From Pseudomonas sp. PDM15 (GTDB lineage Bacteria; Pseudomonadota; Gammaproteobacteria; Pseudomonadales; Pseudomonadaceae): a stretch of 64,000 bases of DNA. The notes beneath the pieces are model-generated. The model saw only the letters and a list, made by a program, of their open reading frames with translations. It did no database searches and was not told the origin of the DNA. Position 1 is the stretch's first letter, and every line of letters starts with the position of its first letter. Positions 32,757 to 42,228 of this stretch are shown piece by piece. The DNA is taken from positions 62,001 to 126,000 of the forward strand of contig NZ_JACVAA010000005.1 of assembly GCF_014851565.1 (NCBI RefSeq). Reading direction: 5' to 3'. The position numbers were made by a program, and so were the translations under genes.

Positions 32757-33635
32757 ATGGAATTCCTCCGCCGCCGCATCGAAGCCCAGGTCCTCAGCCT
32801 CAGCGGTATCGTTCTCGCCCAGATCGACTTCAGCCAGCCCCAGGGCGACCCCGGCCTGTTCGGCCCCGACGCGGTGTGCTGGCGCGTGCATGGCGACTTC
32901 ACCAGCATGATGGTTGGCGGCATCAGCGCCCTGCTGCTGCAGGCCCTGCACCCGCTGGCGTTGTCAGGCGTGTGGGACCACTCGAATTTCCGCGAAGACC
33001 TGATCGGCCGCCTACGCCGTACCGGCCAATTCATCTCCGGCACTACCTTCGGCTCGCGCCGCGATGCCGAGTGGCTGATCGACAAGGTGCGAACCATTCA
33101 CCTCAAGGTGGTCGGCACCGCGCCGGACGGCCGCCCCTACGCGGCCAGCGACCCGGCCCTGCTGACCTGGGTACACGTGGCCGAAGTCTCCAGCTTCCTT
33201 GCCGCCCACCTGCGCTATTGCAACCCGCAGCTCAGCGAGGTCGACCGGGACCGCTACTACGCCGAGGTGGCGCTGATCGCCGAACGCCTCGGTGCCGAGA
33301 ACGTGCCACGCTCGCGCGCCGAAGTCGCCGCCTACCTCGATGGCGTGCGCCCGCAGCTGCTGTGTGACGAACGCTCGCGGGAGATCCTGCGCATCCTGCA
33401 GGGCGCGCCGGCACCCAGCGCCCTGGCCGTACCAGTGGGCAAGCTACTGATGCAGGCCGGCTTTGACCTGCTGCCGGACTGGGCCCAGGCCATGCTCGAC
33501 ACACCAATCGGCCCGGCCCGCAGCCACGCCATCCGCGCCGGGGTGAACAGCCTGGCTCCGACGCTGCGCTGGGCCGTGCGCGGCGGCGCCGTGCATCGCG
33601 CACGCCAGCGCATGGGCCTGCCGCCACGCGACTGA
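32757..33635 (+). CDS. DUF2236 (MpaB/latex-clearing oxygenase-like) protein
   Basis: A 292-residue protein resembling the DUF2236 family. Family members bind haem or act as oxygenases on polymers, but most are uncharacterised. Visible are WRVHGDFTSMMVGGISALLLQ (about 41-61) with a conserved His, WDHSNFREDLIGRLRRTGQFI and TWVHVAEVSSFLAAH, which supplies histidines that could bind a metal. No signal peptide is present, so it is probably cytoplasmic. It is a single gene after the acsB hairpin and before the thiolase. Function unknown. Confidence 0.85.
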   Translation: MEFLRRRIEAQVLSLSGIVLAQIDFSQPQGDPGLFGPDAVCWRVHGDFTSMMVGGISALLLQALHPLALSGVWDHSNFREDLIGRLRRTGQFISGTTFGSRRDAEWLIDKVRTIHLKVVGTAPDGRPYAASDPALLTWVHVAEVSSFLAAHLRYCNPQLSEVDRDRYYAEVALIAERLGAENVPRSRAEVAAYLDGVRPQLLCDERSREILRILQGAPAPSALAVPVGKLLMQAGFDLLPDWAQAMLDTPIGPARSHAIRAGVNSLAPTLRWAVRGGAVHRARQRMGLPPRD

Positions 33636-33731
33636 GCGGTCGGCTCCGGCACTGGCCGGGATCGAATCGGCTATGCCACCATAGCGCCCCCGTCGCGCCA
33701 CCGTGCGCGCACCGATTTCGAGGAGCCCGTC

Positions 33732-34913
33732 ATGCAAGAAGTCGTCATCGTCGCCGCCACCCGCACCGCCATCGGCAGCTTCCAGGGCTCCCTGGCCGGC
33801 GTGCCCGCCGTCGACCTGGGCGCTGCGGTGATCAAACGCCTGCTGGAGCAAACCGGCATCAATGGCAGCGAAGTCGACGAGGTGATCCTCGGCCACGTGC
33901 TGACCGCCGGCGCCGGGCAGAACACCGCCCGCCAGGCCTCGATCAAGGCCGGCCTGCCTAATGCCGTACCGGCCCTGACCCTGAACAAGGTCTGCGGCTC
34001 CGGCCTCAAGGCACTGCATCTGGGCGCCCAGGCGATCCGTTGCGGCGACGCCGAGGTGATCGTCGCCGGCGGCATGGAGAACATGAGCCTGGCGCCCTAC
34101 GTCATGCCCGCCGCCCGCACCGGCCAGCGCATGGGCCACGGCAAGCTGGTCGACACCATGATCCAGGACGGACTGTGGGATGCCTTCAACGACTACCACA
34201 TGGGAATCACCGCCGAGAACCTGGTGGACAAATACGCCATCAGCCGCGAGCAGCAGGACGCCTTCGCCGCCGCCTCCCAGCAGAAGGCCGTGGCCGCCAT
34301 CGAGGCCGGCCGCTTCAATGACGAGATCACCCCGATCCTGATCCCGTCGCGCAAGGGCGACCCGGTCAGCTTCGCCAAGGATGAGCAGCCGCGCGCCGGC
34401 ACCACCGCAGAAAGCCTGGCCAGCCTCAAACCGGCATTCAAGAAAGACGGCAGCGTCACCGCCGGCAACGCCTCCAGCCTCAACGACGGCGCCGCCGCTG
34501 TGCTGCTGATGAGCGCCGACAAAGCCAAGGCCCTGGGCCTGCCGGTGCTGGCCAAGATCGCCGCCTACGCCAACGCCGGCGTCGACCCGGCGATCATGGG
34601 CATCGGTCCGGTCTCGGCGACCAAGCGCTGCCTGGAGAAAGCCGGCTGGCAGCTGGCCGACCTCGACCTGATCGAGGCCAACGAGGCCTTCGCCGCCCAG
34701 GCCCTGTCGGTGGGCAAGGAGCTGGGCTGGGACGCGGCCAAGGTCAACGTCAATGGCGGCGCCATCGCCCTCGGCCACCCCATCGGCGCCTCCGGCTGCC
34801 GCGTGTTGGTGACCCTGCTGCACGAGATGATCAAGCGCGATGCCAAGAAGGGCCTCGCCACCCTGTGCATCGGCGGCGGCCAGGGCGTAGCCCTGGCGAT
34901 CGAACGCGCCTGA
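33732..34913 (+). CDS. atoB: Acetyl-CoA acetyltransferase (thiolase)
   Basis: A 393-residue thiolase. The nucleophile is Cys88 in NKVCGSG, with His349 in GHPIGASG and Cys379 in CIGGGQG. It condenses two acetyl-CoA molecules or cleaves acetoacetyl-CoA. It lies near acsB, but no partner genes are adjacent, so the direction of use is unknown; the symbol atoB is by family resemblance. A strong terminator follows. Confidence 0.93.
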   Translation: MQEVVIVAATRTAIGSFQGSLAGVPAVDLGAAVIKRLLEQTGINGSEVDEVILGHVLTAGAGQNTARQASIKAGLPNAVPALTLNKVCGSGLKALHLGAQAIRCGDAEVIVAGGMENMSLAPYVMPAARTGQRMGHGKLVDTMIQDGLWDAFNDYHMGITAENLVDKYAISREQQDAFAAASQQKAVAAIEAGRFNDEITPILIPSRKGDPVSFAKDEQPRAGTTAESLASLKPAFKKDGSVTAGNASSLNDGAAAVLLMSADKAKALGLPVLAKIAAYANAGVDPAIMGIGPVSATKRCLEKAGWQLADLDLIEANEAFAAQALSVGKELGWDAAKVNVNGGAIALGHPIGASGCRVLVTLLHEMIKRDAKKGLATLCIGGGQGVALAIERA

Positions 34914-34932
34914 TCCGACTCGCGACGAGACC

Positions 34933-34959
34933 AACGCCGGCCTAGAGCCGGCGTTTTTC
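34933..34959 (+). terminator. Intrinsic terminator after the thiolase gene
   Basis: AACGCCGGC/GCCGGCGTT stem around CTAGA, followed by T5. It is clear and strong. Confidence 0.92.
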
Positions 34960-34996
34960 TTGGTAAACTGCGCGCCCTCCGTTCCGAGACGCCGCC

Positions 34997-36010
34997 ATGT
35001 CCTCTCTCGACCAGGCGCTCTCCGCCGCCCTCGATGCCCGCCAGCCCCTGCTGGCAGAGCTGCACCAGCAGCAGACCGACTGCTACCGGCTGTTCCATGG
35101 CAGCCAGGAAGGCGCACCCGGCCTCACCATCGACCGTTACGGCCCGCAACTGATGGTGCAGAGCTTCCATCAGACGCTGGAAAGCGATGCCCTGCTCGCC
35201 CTGCACGCAACCATCAACCAGCGCCTCGACCTCGATCTGCAACTGGTCTACAACGACCGCTCCGGCGGCAACTCGCGCGTCGACCGCCGCGACCCGGTGT
35301 ACCAGGCCACGCCCGAGGCGCTGGAAGACCAGATCGGCCATGAATGGGGACTCAACTACCGGGTACGCGGCCGCCATCCGGGCCAGGACCCGCTGCTGTT
35401 CCTCGACCTGCGCAACGCCCGCGGCTGGGTCAAGGCCAACAGCGCCGGCAAGAGCGTGCTCAACTTGTTCGCCTACACCTGCGGCGTCGGCCTGTGCGCC
35501 GCGGCCGGTGGCGCGCGCGAAGTGCTCAACCTGGACTTCGCCGAGGGCAACCTGGCGGTGGGCCGCGAGAACGTGGCGCTTAATCCGGGACTGGCGATGG
35601 ACTTCGTGCAGTCCGACTACTTTCCCGCCATCCGCCAGCTGGCCGGCCTGCCCATTGCCGCCCGTCGCGGGCACAAGCTGCCGAGCTACCCGCGCCTGGA
35701 ACAGCGCCAGTTCGACCTGGTATTGCTCGACCCGCCGGCCTGGGCCAAGAGCGCATTCGGCACCGTCGACCTGTTGCGCGACTACCAGAGTCTGCTCAAG
35801 CCGGCGATCCTCGCCACTGCCGAGGACGGCGTGCTGATCTGCTGCAACAACCTGGCGAAAGTGGCGATGGACGACTGGCGCCCGCAGGTGCTGCGCTGCG
35901 CCGAGAAACTCGGTCGCCCGGTGCGCGAATGCGAGCAGATCGTCCCCGCTGCCGACTTCCCCTCGCGCGACGGCCAGCCGCCACTGAAGACCCTGGTGCT
36001 GCGCTTCTAA
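34997..36010 (+). CDS. SAM-dependent RNA methyltransferase (RlmI/RlmK-like)
   Basis: A 337-residue class I methyltransferase. The N-terminal part (about 1-110, with GLTIDRYGPQLMVQ) resembles the PUA-adjacent domain of 23S rRNA methyltransferases. The SAM site is LNLFAYTCGVG and the catalytic DPPAW motif is LLDPPAWAKS, as in RlmI-like enzymes. No Cys catalytic pair is obvious. The exact rRNA target cannot be read. It is a single gene after a terminator and 76 nt before the DUF748 gene. Confidence 0.85.
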   Translation: MSSLDQALSAALDARQPLLAELHQQQTDCYRLFHGSQEGAPGLTIDRYGPQLMVQSFHQTLESDALLALHATINQRLDLDLQLVYNDRSGGNSRVDRRDPVYQATPEALEDQIGHEWGLNYRVRGRHPGQDPLLFLDLRNARGWVKANSAGKSVLNLFAYTCGVGLCAAAGGAREVLNLDFAEGNLAVGRENVALNPGLAMDFVQSDYFPAIRQLAGLPIAARRGHKLPSYPRLEQRQFDLVLLDPPAWAKSAFGTVDLLRDYQSLLKPAILATAEDGVLICCNNLAKVAMDDWRPQVLRCAEKLGRPVRECEQIVPAADFPSRDGQPPLKTLVLRF

Positions 36011-36086
36011 GTCGGTCACAAGGGCACAGTGCTGGCCCACAAAGCGTGACGGCCCATGCCATACTCCTGGCGTCTCAGCCCGGAAG

Positions 36087-39000
36087 ATGTACCGCACCAT
36101 GCCCAAAGGATTGAAACGCGCCGCCTACGCGCTCGCGATTGCATTCGGCCTGTATAGCCTGCTCGGTTTCCTGATCCTGCCAGGCATTGCGCTGCGGGTG
36201 GCCAACCAGCAACTGACCCAGCTGGCCACCGTGCCGGCGCGCCTGGAGCGCATCGAGCTCAACCCCTTCAGCCTGGAGCTGCAGCTCTGGGGCCTGCATA
36301 TCGGCGAGCCGGCCAAGCCGCAGGTCGCCTTCCAGCGTCTATACGCCAACCTGCAACTGAACAGTCTGTGGAGCGGCGCCCTGCACCTGGCCGACATCGA
36401 GCTGGAGAAGGCGCATACCGAGGTGCTGTTCGCCAAGGACGGCAAGCTCAACCTGACCGGCCTGTTCCAGCTGCCGCCCAGCGAAGAGAAACCCGCAACG
36501 GAGGAGCCGAGCGAGCCCTTCCCGCTGCGCATCGGTCGCATCGCCCTGATCGAGAACGGCCTGCACTTCGAGGACCTGCGCCCCAGCGAGCCGGTGGAGT
36601 TCATCTACGACTCGCTCAATCTGGAGCTTACCAACCTCAGCACCCTGCCCGACGACAACGCCAACATGCAGATGGTCGCCGTCGGCCCGCGCGGCGGGCG
36701 CATCGACTGGCAGGGCCAGGTCAGCCTTACCCCGATCACCTCCAAGGGCCAGCTCAAGATCACCGACGGCAAGCTCAAGGGTGTGTGGCCCTATGTGCGC
36801 GATGCCGTGCCATTGGTGCTGGAGGACGGCGTGCTCGACCTCAGCGCCGACTACTCGCTGAACCTGGCCGAGGGCACCGAGCTGCAGCTGAGCAACGTCA
36901 GTGCGGCGCTCTCCACCTTCGCCATCAAGAGCCCCGAGGACAAGCCGCTGGTGCGCCTGGAACGCCTGGACGTCAGTGAAACCAGCCTGGACCTGGCCAA
37001 GCAGCAGGTGGTGATCGGCAAGATCCGCAGCCACAAGCTGGAGACCTGGGCCGCCCGCGAGAAAGACGGCCAGCTGGACTGGCAGAAGCTGTTCGCCAGC
37101 CATAGTAAGCCTGCTCCGGCAGCCGCACCTGCTGACTCGCAGCCCCTCGCCGCCGCGCCCGAAGCTCCGGCTCCGGCTCCGGCTCCGGCTCCGAACGAGG
37201 TTGGCGCAGGCTCCACTCCCGCAACAGCCGCACCGGATGCTTCTCAACAAACAGCCAGCGCCGCCGCTCCGACAGAGCCGAAAAAACCGGAAGAACCGGC
37301 CAAACCCTGGCAGGTGCTGCTGCGCGATGTGCAGCTGCGCGAGTACCAGATCCACCTGGCCGACCGCGCCGCAGGCAGCCAGGAGGTCAAGCTCGACCTG
37401 GCCCCGCTCAATCTCGACATCAAGGACTTCGACAGCCTTGGCACCTCGCCCTTCGCCCTCAAGCTCGATACCAGTGTGAACAAGCGCGGCCAGATCCAGG
37501 CCGAAGGCCAGGTCCAGCTACAGCCGACCACCGCCAAGCTGCAGCTGGTCACTCGCGATATCGACCTGCGTCTGGCGCAGTCCTACATCAGCCCCTTCGT
37601 CCGTCTGGAGCTGCGCAGTGGCCTGCTCGGCAGCGACCTGGCCGTGGACCTGAAGAGTGTCGACCCGCTGGCCTTCAGCATCGGCGGCCGCGCCGAGGTC
37701 AACCAGCTGCATACCCTGGATACCCTCAAGGACCGCGACTTCCTCAAATGGCAGCAACTGCTGGTGGAGGGTCTGAACTACCAGCACGAGCAGGGCCTGG
37801 TGATCGACAAGATCAACCTGCTGCAACCCTATGCGCGCTTCATCATCAACGAGGACCTGACCACCAACATCAACGATCTGGTCATCGCTCAGCCCGCCGA
37901 TCCGAATTCCAAGCCGGCGCCGGCCGGCAAGCAACTGCCGATCCGCATCGGCGGGGTGAACATCAAGGAAGGCTCGGCCAACTTCGCCGACTTCAGCCTG
38001 ACCCCCAACTTCGCCACCGCCATCCAGCAACTCAATGGCCAGATCGGTACGCTGGACAACCAGAGCCCGAAGACCGCCAGCGTCGACATCAAGGGCAAGG
38101 TCGACAAGTACGCGCCGGTCACCATCAAGGGCGGGCTGACGCCGTTCGACCCGATGAACAGCCTGGATATCGCCACCAGCTTCAAGAACGTCGAGCTGAC
38201 CACCCTTACGCCCTACTCCGGCAAGTTTGCCGGCTACCGCATCAAGAAGGGTCGCCTCAACCTGGACCTGCATTACCAGATCGAGAAGGGCCAGCTCAAC
38301 GCCGAGAACAAGCTGCTGTTGGAAGACCTGCAGCTGGGCGAGAAGGTCGACAGCAAGGACGCCGTGGACCTGCCGATCCGCCTGGCCGTGGCCCTGCTCA
38401 AGGACACTAAGGGCAATATCGACATCCAGCTGCCGGTGCAGGGCAACCTCAACGACCCGCAGTTCAGCGTCATGCCCATCGTCTGGCAGACCATGCGTAA
38501 CCTGGTGCTGCGCGCCGCCCAGGCACCGTTCAAATTCATCGCTGGTCTGGTCGGTGGTGGCGAAGCCGACCTCAGCCAGGTGCAGTTCGCCGCCGGTAGC
38601 AGCGAGCTGGATGGCGCCGCGCAAAAATCTCTGGATACCCTGGCTGCCGCGCTCAAGGAGCGCCCGGTGCTGCGCCTGGAGGTCGAGGGCATGAGCGCCG
38701 AAGCCAGCGATGGCCCGCTGCTGGCCGTGCAACGCCTGGAGCGCGAGTACCAGAGCACCCAGTACAAGATGCTGCAGCGCAACGGCGATCAGGTACCAGC
38801 CGAGCCCGAGCTGCTGGTGGTGGACGAGGACGACAAGGCCGTACTGCTGGAAGGCATCTACCGTACCCGGCTGAAGCAACAGCCGCCCGCAGAATGGAAG
38901 GAACTGCCGGACGAAGAACGCACGGCGAAGATGCGCAACGCCGTACTGGAGTCGTGGTCCAAGAGCGAACTGCTGCTGCGCCAACTCGGCCAGGCCCGCG

Positions 39001-39134
39001 CGGCCAGCATCAAGGATTACCTAGTGGAGCGCGGCGGCCTGGAAGACCAGCGCATCTATCTGCTCGATGTCAGCCTGGCGCAGGGCCAGGCCGGCGGCCA
39101 GGTTGCCACGGCGCTGCACTTGGGAAGCTTGTGA
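36087..39134 (+). CDS. DUF748 (AsmA-like) envelope protein
   Basis: A 1015-residue protein with an N-terminal transmembrane anchor (about 10-35), then repeated beta-rich DUF748/AsmA-like segments (about 40-330 and 410-790) such as those proposed to bridge lipid transport between membranes. A Pro/Ala-rich linker lies at about 345-410. Residues about 830-880 look like a weak OmpA-type module (QFAAGSSELDG then a helix and RLEVEG). Either ATG at 36087 or at 36099 (MPKGLKR) may start it. It ends one base into the first DUF2845 gene (TGATG), so coupling is likely. Its function is not established. Confidence 0.82.
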   Translation: MYRTMPKGLKRAAYALAIAFGLYSLLGFLILPGIALRVANQQLTQLATVPARLERIELNPFSLELQLWGLHIGEPAKPQVAFQRLYANLQLNSLWSGALHLADIELEKAHTEVLFAKDGKLNLTGLFQLPPSEEKPATEEPSEPFPLRIGRIALIENGLHFEDLRPSEPVEFIYDSLNLELTNLSTLPDDNANMQMVAVGPRGGRIDWQGQVSLTPITSKGQLKITDGKLKGVWPYVRDAVPLVLEDGVLDLSADYSLNLAEGTELQLSNVSAALSTFAIKSPEDKPLVRLERLDVSETSLDLAKQQVVIGKIRSHKLETWAAREKDGQLDWQKLFASHSKPAPAAAPADSQPLAAAPEAPAPAPAPAPNEVGAGSTPATAAPDASQQTASAAAPTEPKKPEEPAKPWQVLLRDVQLREYQIHLADRAAGSQEVKLDLAPLNLDIKDFDSLGTSPFALKLDTSVNKRGQIQAEGQVQLQPTTAKLQLVTRDIDLRLAQSYISPFVRLELRSGLLGSDLAVDLKSVDPLAFSIGGRAEVNQLHTLDTLKDRDFLKWQQLLVEGLNYQHEQGLVIDKINLLQPYARFIINEDLTTNINDLVIAQPADPNSKPAPAGKQLPIRIGGVNIKEGSANFADFSLTPNFATAIQQLNGQIGTLDNQSPKTASVDIKGKVDKYAPVTIKGGLTPFDPMNSLDIATSFKNVELTTLTPYSGKFAGYRIKKGRLNLDLHYQIEKGQLNAENKLLLEDLQLGEKVDSKDAVDLPIRLAVALLKDTKGNIDIQLPVQGNLNDPQFSVMPIVWQTMRNLVLRAAQAPFKFIAGLVGGGEADLSQVQFAAGSSELDGAAQKSLDTLAAALKERPVLRLEVEGMSAEASDGPLLAVQRLEREYQSTQYKMLQRNGDQVPAEPELLVVDEDDKAVLLEGIYRTRLKQQPPAEWKELPDEERTAKMRNAVLESWSKSELLLRQLGQARAASIKDYLVERGGLEDQRIYLLDVSLAQGQAGGQVATALHLGSL
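37164..37193 (+). repeat. Hexanucleotide tandem repeat in the DUF748 gene
   Basis: Five perfect copies of GCTCCG, encoding an Ala-Pro repeat in the linker. Copy-number change would add or remove Ala-Pro pairs without shifting frame. Confidence 0.95.
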
Positions 39135-39424
39135 TGAACCGAAGTCTATTGGCTATTGCGCTGATGCTTTCCTGCGGTTTGGCTGAGGCCGGGACACTGC
39201 GCTGTGGCAGCAAGCTGATCAACGAAGGCGACCGTGCCTTCGAGGTCCAGCGCAAGTGCGGAGAGCCGGAGTATCGAGACCTGGTCGGCTATACCGGCGG
39301 CAACTACGGCGACCGCGAACTGGTGATCGAAGAGTGGGTGTACGGCCCCACCAATGGCATGCTCAGCATCCTCACCTTCCAGGGCAATCGCCTGGTCCGT
39401 ATCGAAACCAAGCGCGCAGACTGA
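39134..39424 (+). CDS. DUF2845 exported protein, copy 1
   Basis: A 96-residue protein: signal peptide MNRSLLAIALMLSCGLAEAG, then the DUF2845 core LRCG ... EVQRKCG ... EEWVYGPTNGM ... GNRLVRIETKR. Two Cys (in LRCG and KCG) probably pair in the periplasm. It overlaps the DUF748 stop by one base and is the first of three related copies. Function unknown. Confidence 0.88.
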   Translation: MNRSLLAIALMLSCGLAEAGTLRCGSKLINEGDRAFEVQRKCGEPEYRDLVGYTGGNYGDRELVIEEWVYGPTNGMLSILTFQGNRLVRIETKRAD

Positions 39425-39477
39425 CAGAAGACAGGCCACCGTGTAGGCTTCCGCCTCTCCACCTACGGCCACTCATC

Positions 39478-39783
39478 ATGCGCCTCAAACAGCTGTTGTC
39501 TGCCCTCTGGCTACTGCTGGCCAGCACGGCCGAAGCGGCCTCCACACTGCGCTGCGGCACCCGCTTGATCAGTCTGGACGACTTGGCAGGCGAGGTGGAA
39601 GACAAGTGTGGAACCCCAGTCCAGCGCGACTTCCTCGGCTACAAGGAAGTGCTCGATATCTATGGTTACGTCCATGAGGTAGAGATCGAGGAATGGACCT
39701 ACGGGCCGAAGAACGGCATGTACTACTTCCTGCGTCTGGAAGGCAATCGCGTCACCAAGATCGAAAGCAAACGCGGCAAATGA
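39478..39783 (+). CDS. DUF2845 exported protein, copy 2
   Basis: A 101-residue paralogue with signal peptide MRLKQLLSALWLLLASTAEA and the same pattern: LRCG, EVEDKCG, GYKEV then EEWTYGPKNGM and GNRVTKIESKR. It differs by a longer middle (YGYVHEVEI). The start has no strong ribosome-binding site but is the best by signal peptide; it lies 53 nt after copy 1. Confidence 0.85.
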   Translation: MRLKQLLSALWLLLASTAEAASTLRCGTRLISLDDLAGEVEDKCGTPVQRDFLGYKEVLDIYGYVHEVEIEEWTYGPKNGMYYFLRLEGNRVTKIESKRGK

Positions 39784-39818
39784 CAGCCCGTTAATCCCTC
39801 GGAACAAGGATGCTCGCC

Positions 39819-40109
39819 ATGAAAAAACTGCTCGCCATCACCCTACTCGCCCTGATCACTGCCAGTGCCCAGGCCTCGCTGCGTTGCGAGCACGGCATTG
39901 CCGACAGGGGGGATCGCACCTCCGAAGTGCTGGCCAAGTGCGGGGCACCGGCGAGCCAGGCCGTTACCGGCTACATCCTCGACAAGGATGGCCACGAGAA
40001 ATTTCAGAAGGAAGAGTGGGTCTACGGTCCCAGAAACGGCGGCATGCTGTATTTCCTGCAGTTCGAGGGCGAGCGTCTCGTCCGGATCGACAGCAAACGC
40101 AGCAACTGA
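39819..40109 (+). CDS. DUF2845 exported protein, copy 3
   Basis: A 96-residue paralogue with signal peptide MKKLLAITLLALITASAQAS. Core elements: LRCEHG, EVLAKCG, EEWVYGPRNGGM, GERLVRIDSKR. AAGGA lies 9 nt upstream of the chosen ATG; an earlier ATG at 39810 is less likely. The glycine after LRC is replaced by Glu-His. The rhomboid gene starts 15 nt after it. Confidence 0.87.
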   Translation: MKKLLAITLLALITASAQASLRCEHGIADRGDRTSEVLAKCGAPASQAVTGYILDKDGHEKFQKEEWVYGPRNGGMLYFLQFEGERLVRIDSKRSN

Positions 40110-40124
40110 CCCAGACATCCTCCC

Positions 40125-41579
40125 ATGCTGATCATCCCCGCCGAGCACCCGCTGGACTGGAAGCGCCCTCCAGTCATCACCCTGCTGCTGATTCTGCTCA
40201 ACACCCTGATCTACTTCGCCTACCAGGGCGGAGACGAAGCTCGTCGCGAGGTGGCGGTGCAGACCTACCTCGACGGCGGCCTGCTCGGCCGCGAGCGCGC
40301 GCTGTTCCTCGAGGACATCGCCCAACGGGAAAAGCTGGACGACGAGCAGCGTGAATATGTCGACCATATGCGCCGCCAGGAACTGGCAGGGTGGATACTG
40401 CACGACCTGCAGTTCGAGCACGCACTACACCAGCGCAGCGACTTCCGCGCCGATCAGGCCTGGCAGGCGGCACGCGCCAGGGCCGAAGAGGCGCGCAACC
40501 AGCTCAGTACATTCCGCTTCGGTTTCATTCCGGCGCAGTTCACTGTCGAGGGGCTGTTCGGTGCCATGTTCCTGCATGGCAGCTTCGACCATCTGCTAGG
40601 CAACATGCTGTTCCTGTTCATCTTCGGCTTCGCCCTGGAGATCGCCCTTGGGCGCTGGGTCTATCTAGGACTGTACCTGCTCAGCGGCCTCGCCTCCCAC
40701 CTATTGTGGTGGGCGCTGGACCCGGTGTGGGTCACCGGCGTGGGGGCCTCGGGAGCCATCTCGGGGTTGATGGGCACGTACATCGGCGTATACGGCCTGC
40801 GCCGAATCAACTTCTTCTACTGGCTGGGTCCGCTGATTGGCTACTTCAAGGCGCCTGCCCTGTGGATACTGCCGGTCTGGATGGGCAAGGAACTCTACGG
40901 CCTGCTGGCGGCAGACGATCACGTCAACTATTACGCCCACCTCGGCGGCCTCGGCGCGGGCTTCCTCGCCGTGTGGCTGGCACGCCTCAGCGGTCGCCTG
41001 CAGATGGACGAAGCCTATCTGCTCAAGGAAGACCCGGACGCACCCTTCAAGCGCGAACTGGCGGCCTTGGATCAACTTATCGGCCAGTTCGCCCTGCCAC
41101 AGGCCGCCATGCGCGGCCCCGATCTGCTGACCCGCTACCCAGGCCGCCTCGCGCTGCTTGAGCGACTCTATGCCGTGGCCTGTGGGCGCCAGGATAAGGC
41201 TCTGCTGACCCAGGTATTCAAGCAGCTGTTCGCTCTGCCGGACACGGCAGAAGCCAGACCACTGCTGCTGCGTATGGCCAACGACAGCAGCGAAACGCAC
41301 CGCCAGTTGCTGGGGCATCCCGCCATACAGTTGCACCTGCTGCAGAAGCTGATCCGCATTGGTGAAGGCCCTCATGGTCTCGCTGCATGGCGGCGGCTCA
41401 GCCAGATGCCACAACCACCCCAGCAGCTGCCTCCACTGACGTTGCAGCTGGCCAAACAACTGGGGCAGCGCCGGGATCTGCGAGCGGTAAGCGAGCTGGC
41501 CCAGTACCTGCGCAAGGCCTTCCCCGAGGCGGAGCAGACCCAGCAGCTGAGTTTCTATCAACAGAACCTGGCGCGCTGA
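40125..41579 (+). CDS. Rhomboid-family intramembrane serine protease
   Basis: A 484-residue multi-spanning membrane protein. The catalytic pair is Ser209 in GVGASGAISG and His272 in YYAHLGGLGAGF, with the conserved loop element HGSFDHLLGNML at 151-162. A soluble segment at residues 35-130, between the first two helices, and a 190-residue cytoplasmic tail are extra relative to the core. It probably cleaves membrane-anchored substrates in the inner membrane; the substrate is unknown. It follows the three DUF2845 genes on one strand and could share their transcript. Confidence 0.92.
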   Translation: MLIIPAEHPLDWKRPPVITLLLILLNTLIYFAYQGGDEARREVAVQTYLDGGLLGRERALFLEDIAQREKLDDEQREYVDHMRRQELAGWILHDLQFEHALHQRSDFRADQAWQAARARAEEARNQLSTFRFGFIPAQFTVEGLFGAMFLHGSFDHLLGNMLFLFIFGFALEIALGRWVYLGLYLLSGLASHLLWWALDPVWVTGVGASGAISGLMGTYIGVYGLRRINFFYWLGPLIGYFKAPALWILPVWMGKELYGLLAADDHVNYYAHLGGLGAGFLAVWLARLSGRLQMDEAYLLKEDPDAPFKRELAALDQLIGQFALPQAAMRGPDLLTRYPGRLALLERLYAVACGRQDKALLTQVFKQLFALPDTAEARPLLLRMANDSSETHRQLLGHPAIQLHLLQKLIRIGEGPHGLAAWRRLSQMPQPPQQLPPLTLQLAKQLGQRRDLRAVSELAQYLRKAFPEAEQTQQLSFYQQNLAR

Positions 41580-41585
41580 GCCCAT

Positions 41586-41613
41586 AAAAAAGCCCCGAAC
41601 TCGGGGCTTTTTT
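41586..41613. terminator. Bidirectional intrinsic terminator
   Basis: AAAAAA-GCCCCGA-ACT-CGGGGC-TTTTTT between the convergent rhomboid and csbD genes; it gives a T-tract on both strands. Confidence 0.93.
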
Positions 41614-41627
41614 ATGGCAAACGGCTG

Positions 41628-41825
41628 CTACAGCTTACTGCTGAAGTCGCGCACTTCCTGTTGCGCCCGTTCCTTGGTCCAGCCGTAACGCTCCTGCAGC
41701 TTGCCTTCCAGATATTCGCTATGACCTTCGACGATATCCAGGTCGTCGTTGGTCAGATTGCCCCAGCGCTCCTGAATACGGCCGGAGAGCTGTTTCCATT
41801 TACCTTTGATCACATCGGAGTTCAT
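41628..41825 (-). CDS. CsbD-family stress protein
   Basis: A 65-residue hydrophilic CsbD (YjbJ) protein starting [19 protein letters not shown] and containing [17 protein letters not shown]. The family is general-stress induced and of unknown biochemical role. Preceded by a BON-domain gene on the same strand 49 nt away; P. aeruginosa has the same pair near pnp. Confidence 0.9.
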   Translation of the reverse strand: MNSDVIKGKWKQLSGRIQERWGNLTNDDLDIVEGHSEYLEGKLQERYGWTKERAQQEVRDFSSKL

Positions 41826-41844
41826 AGCGTTTCCTCCCAGAGGG

Positions 41845-41867
41845 CACTGCCGGCCATGCCGGCAGTG
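41845..41867 (-). other. Hairpin between the BON-domain gene and csbD
   Basis: CACTGCCGGC pairs with GCCGGCAGTG around a three-base loop. No T-tract follows on either strand, so it may be an RNA-stabilising or partial-termination stem inside the transcript. Confidence 0.6.
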
Positions 41868-41874
41868 TTGCGGG

Positions 41875-42228
41875 TTATTCGGTGGATTTCAGGCCATCGG
41901 CGGAAACGGAAGTTACGCCCTTGATCGCCTTGGCTTTTTCCACCGCCAGATCACGCTCGGCGTCGGTCGGCACGACACCGGAAAGCGAGACCACGCCTTC
42001 GTTGGTTTCTACCTTGATATCCAGACCGCTGATGCTGTCGTCGGCCAGGAAGCTGGCTTTCACCTTGCTGGTGATCCAGGTATCGGTAACAGCTTCTTCC
42101 GCCTCATTGACGGTTTCACTGGCGGCCATCTGCAGAGGCTCGTCGGCGAAGGCTGCGTTGCTCAGCGGCATGCCGATGACAGCGGCGGTAAGAGCGGCAA
42201 GGGTCCACTTGTTGAAAGGCTGTTTCAT
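41875..42228 (-). CDS. BON-domain periplasmic protein (OsmY-like)
   Basis: A 117-residue exported protein: signal peptide ending near SNAAFA (about residue 28), then one BON domain (about 49-115) with [15 protein letters not shown] and [22 protein letters not shown]. OsmY has two such domains; this has one. Such proteins respond to osmotic and envelope stress. It is read together with csbD. The 205 nt upstream contain an AT-rich patch at 42320-42355 that may hold its promoter. Confidence 0.88.
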   Translation of the reverse strand: MKQPFNKWTLAALTAAVIGMPLSNAAFADEPLQMAASETVNEAEEAVTDTWITSKVKASFLADDSISGLDIKVETNEGVVSLSGVVPTDAERDLAVEKAKAIKGVTSVSADGLKSTE

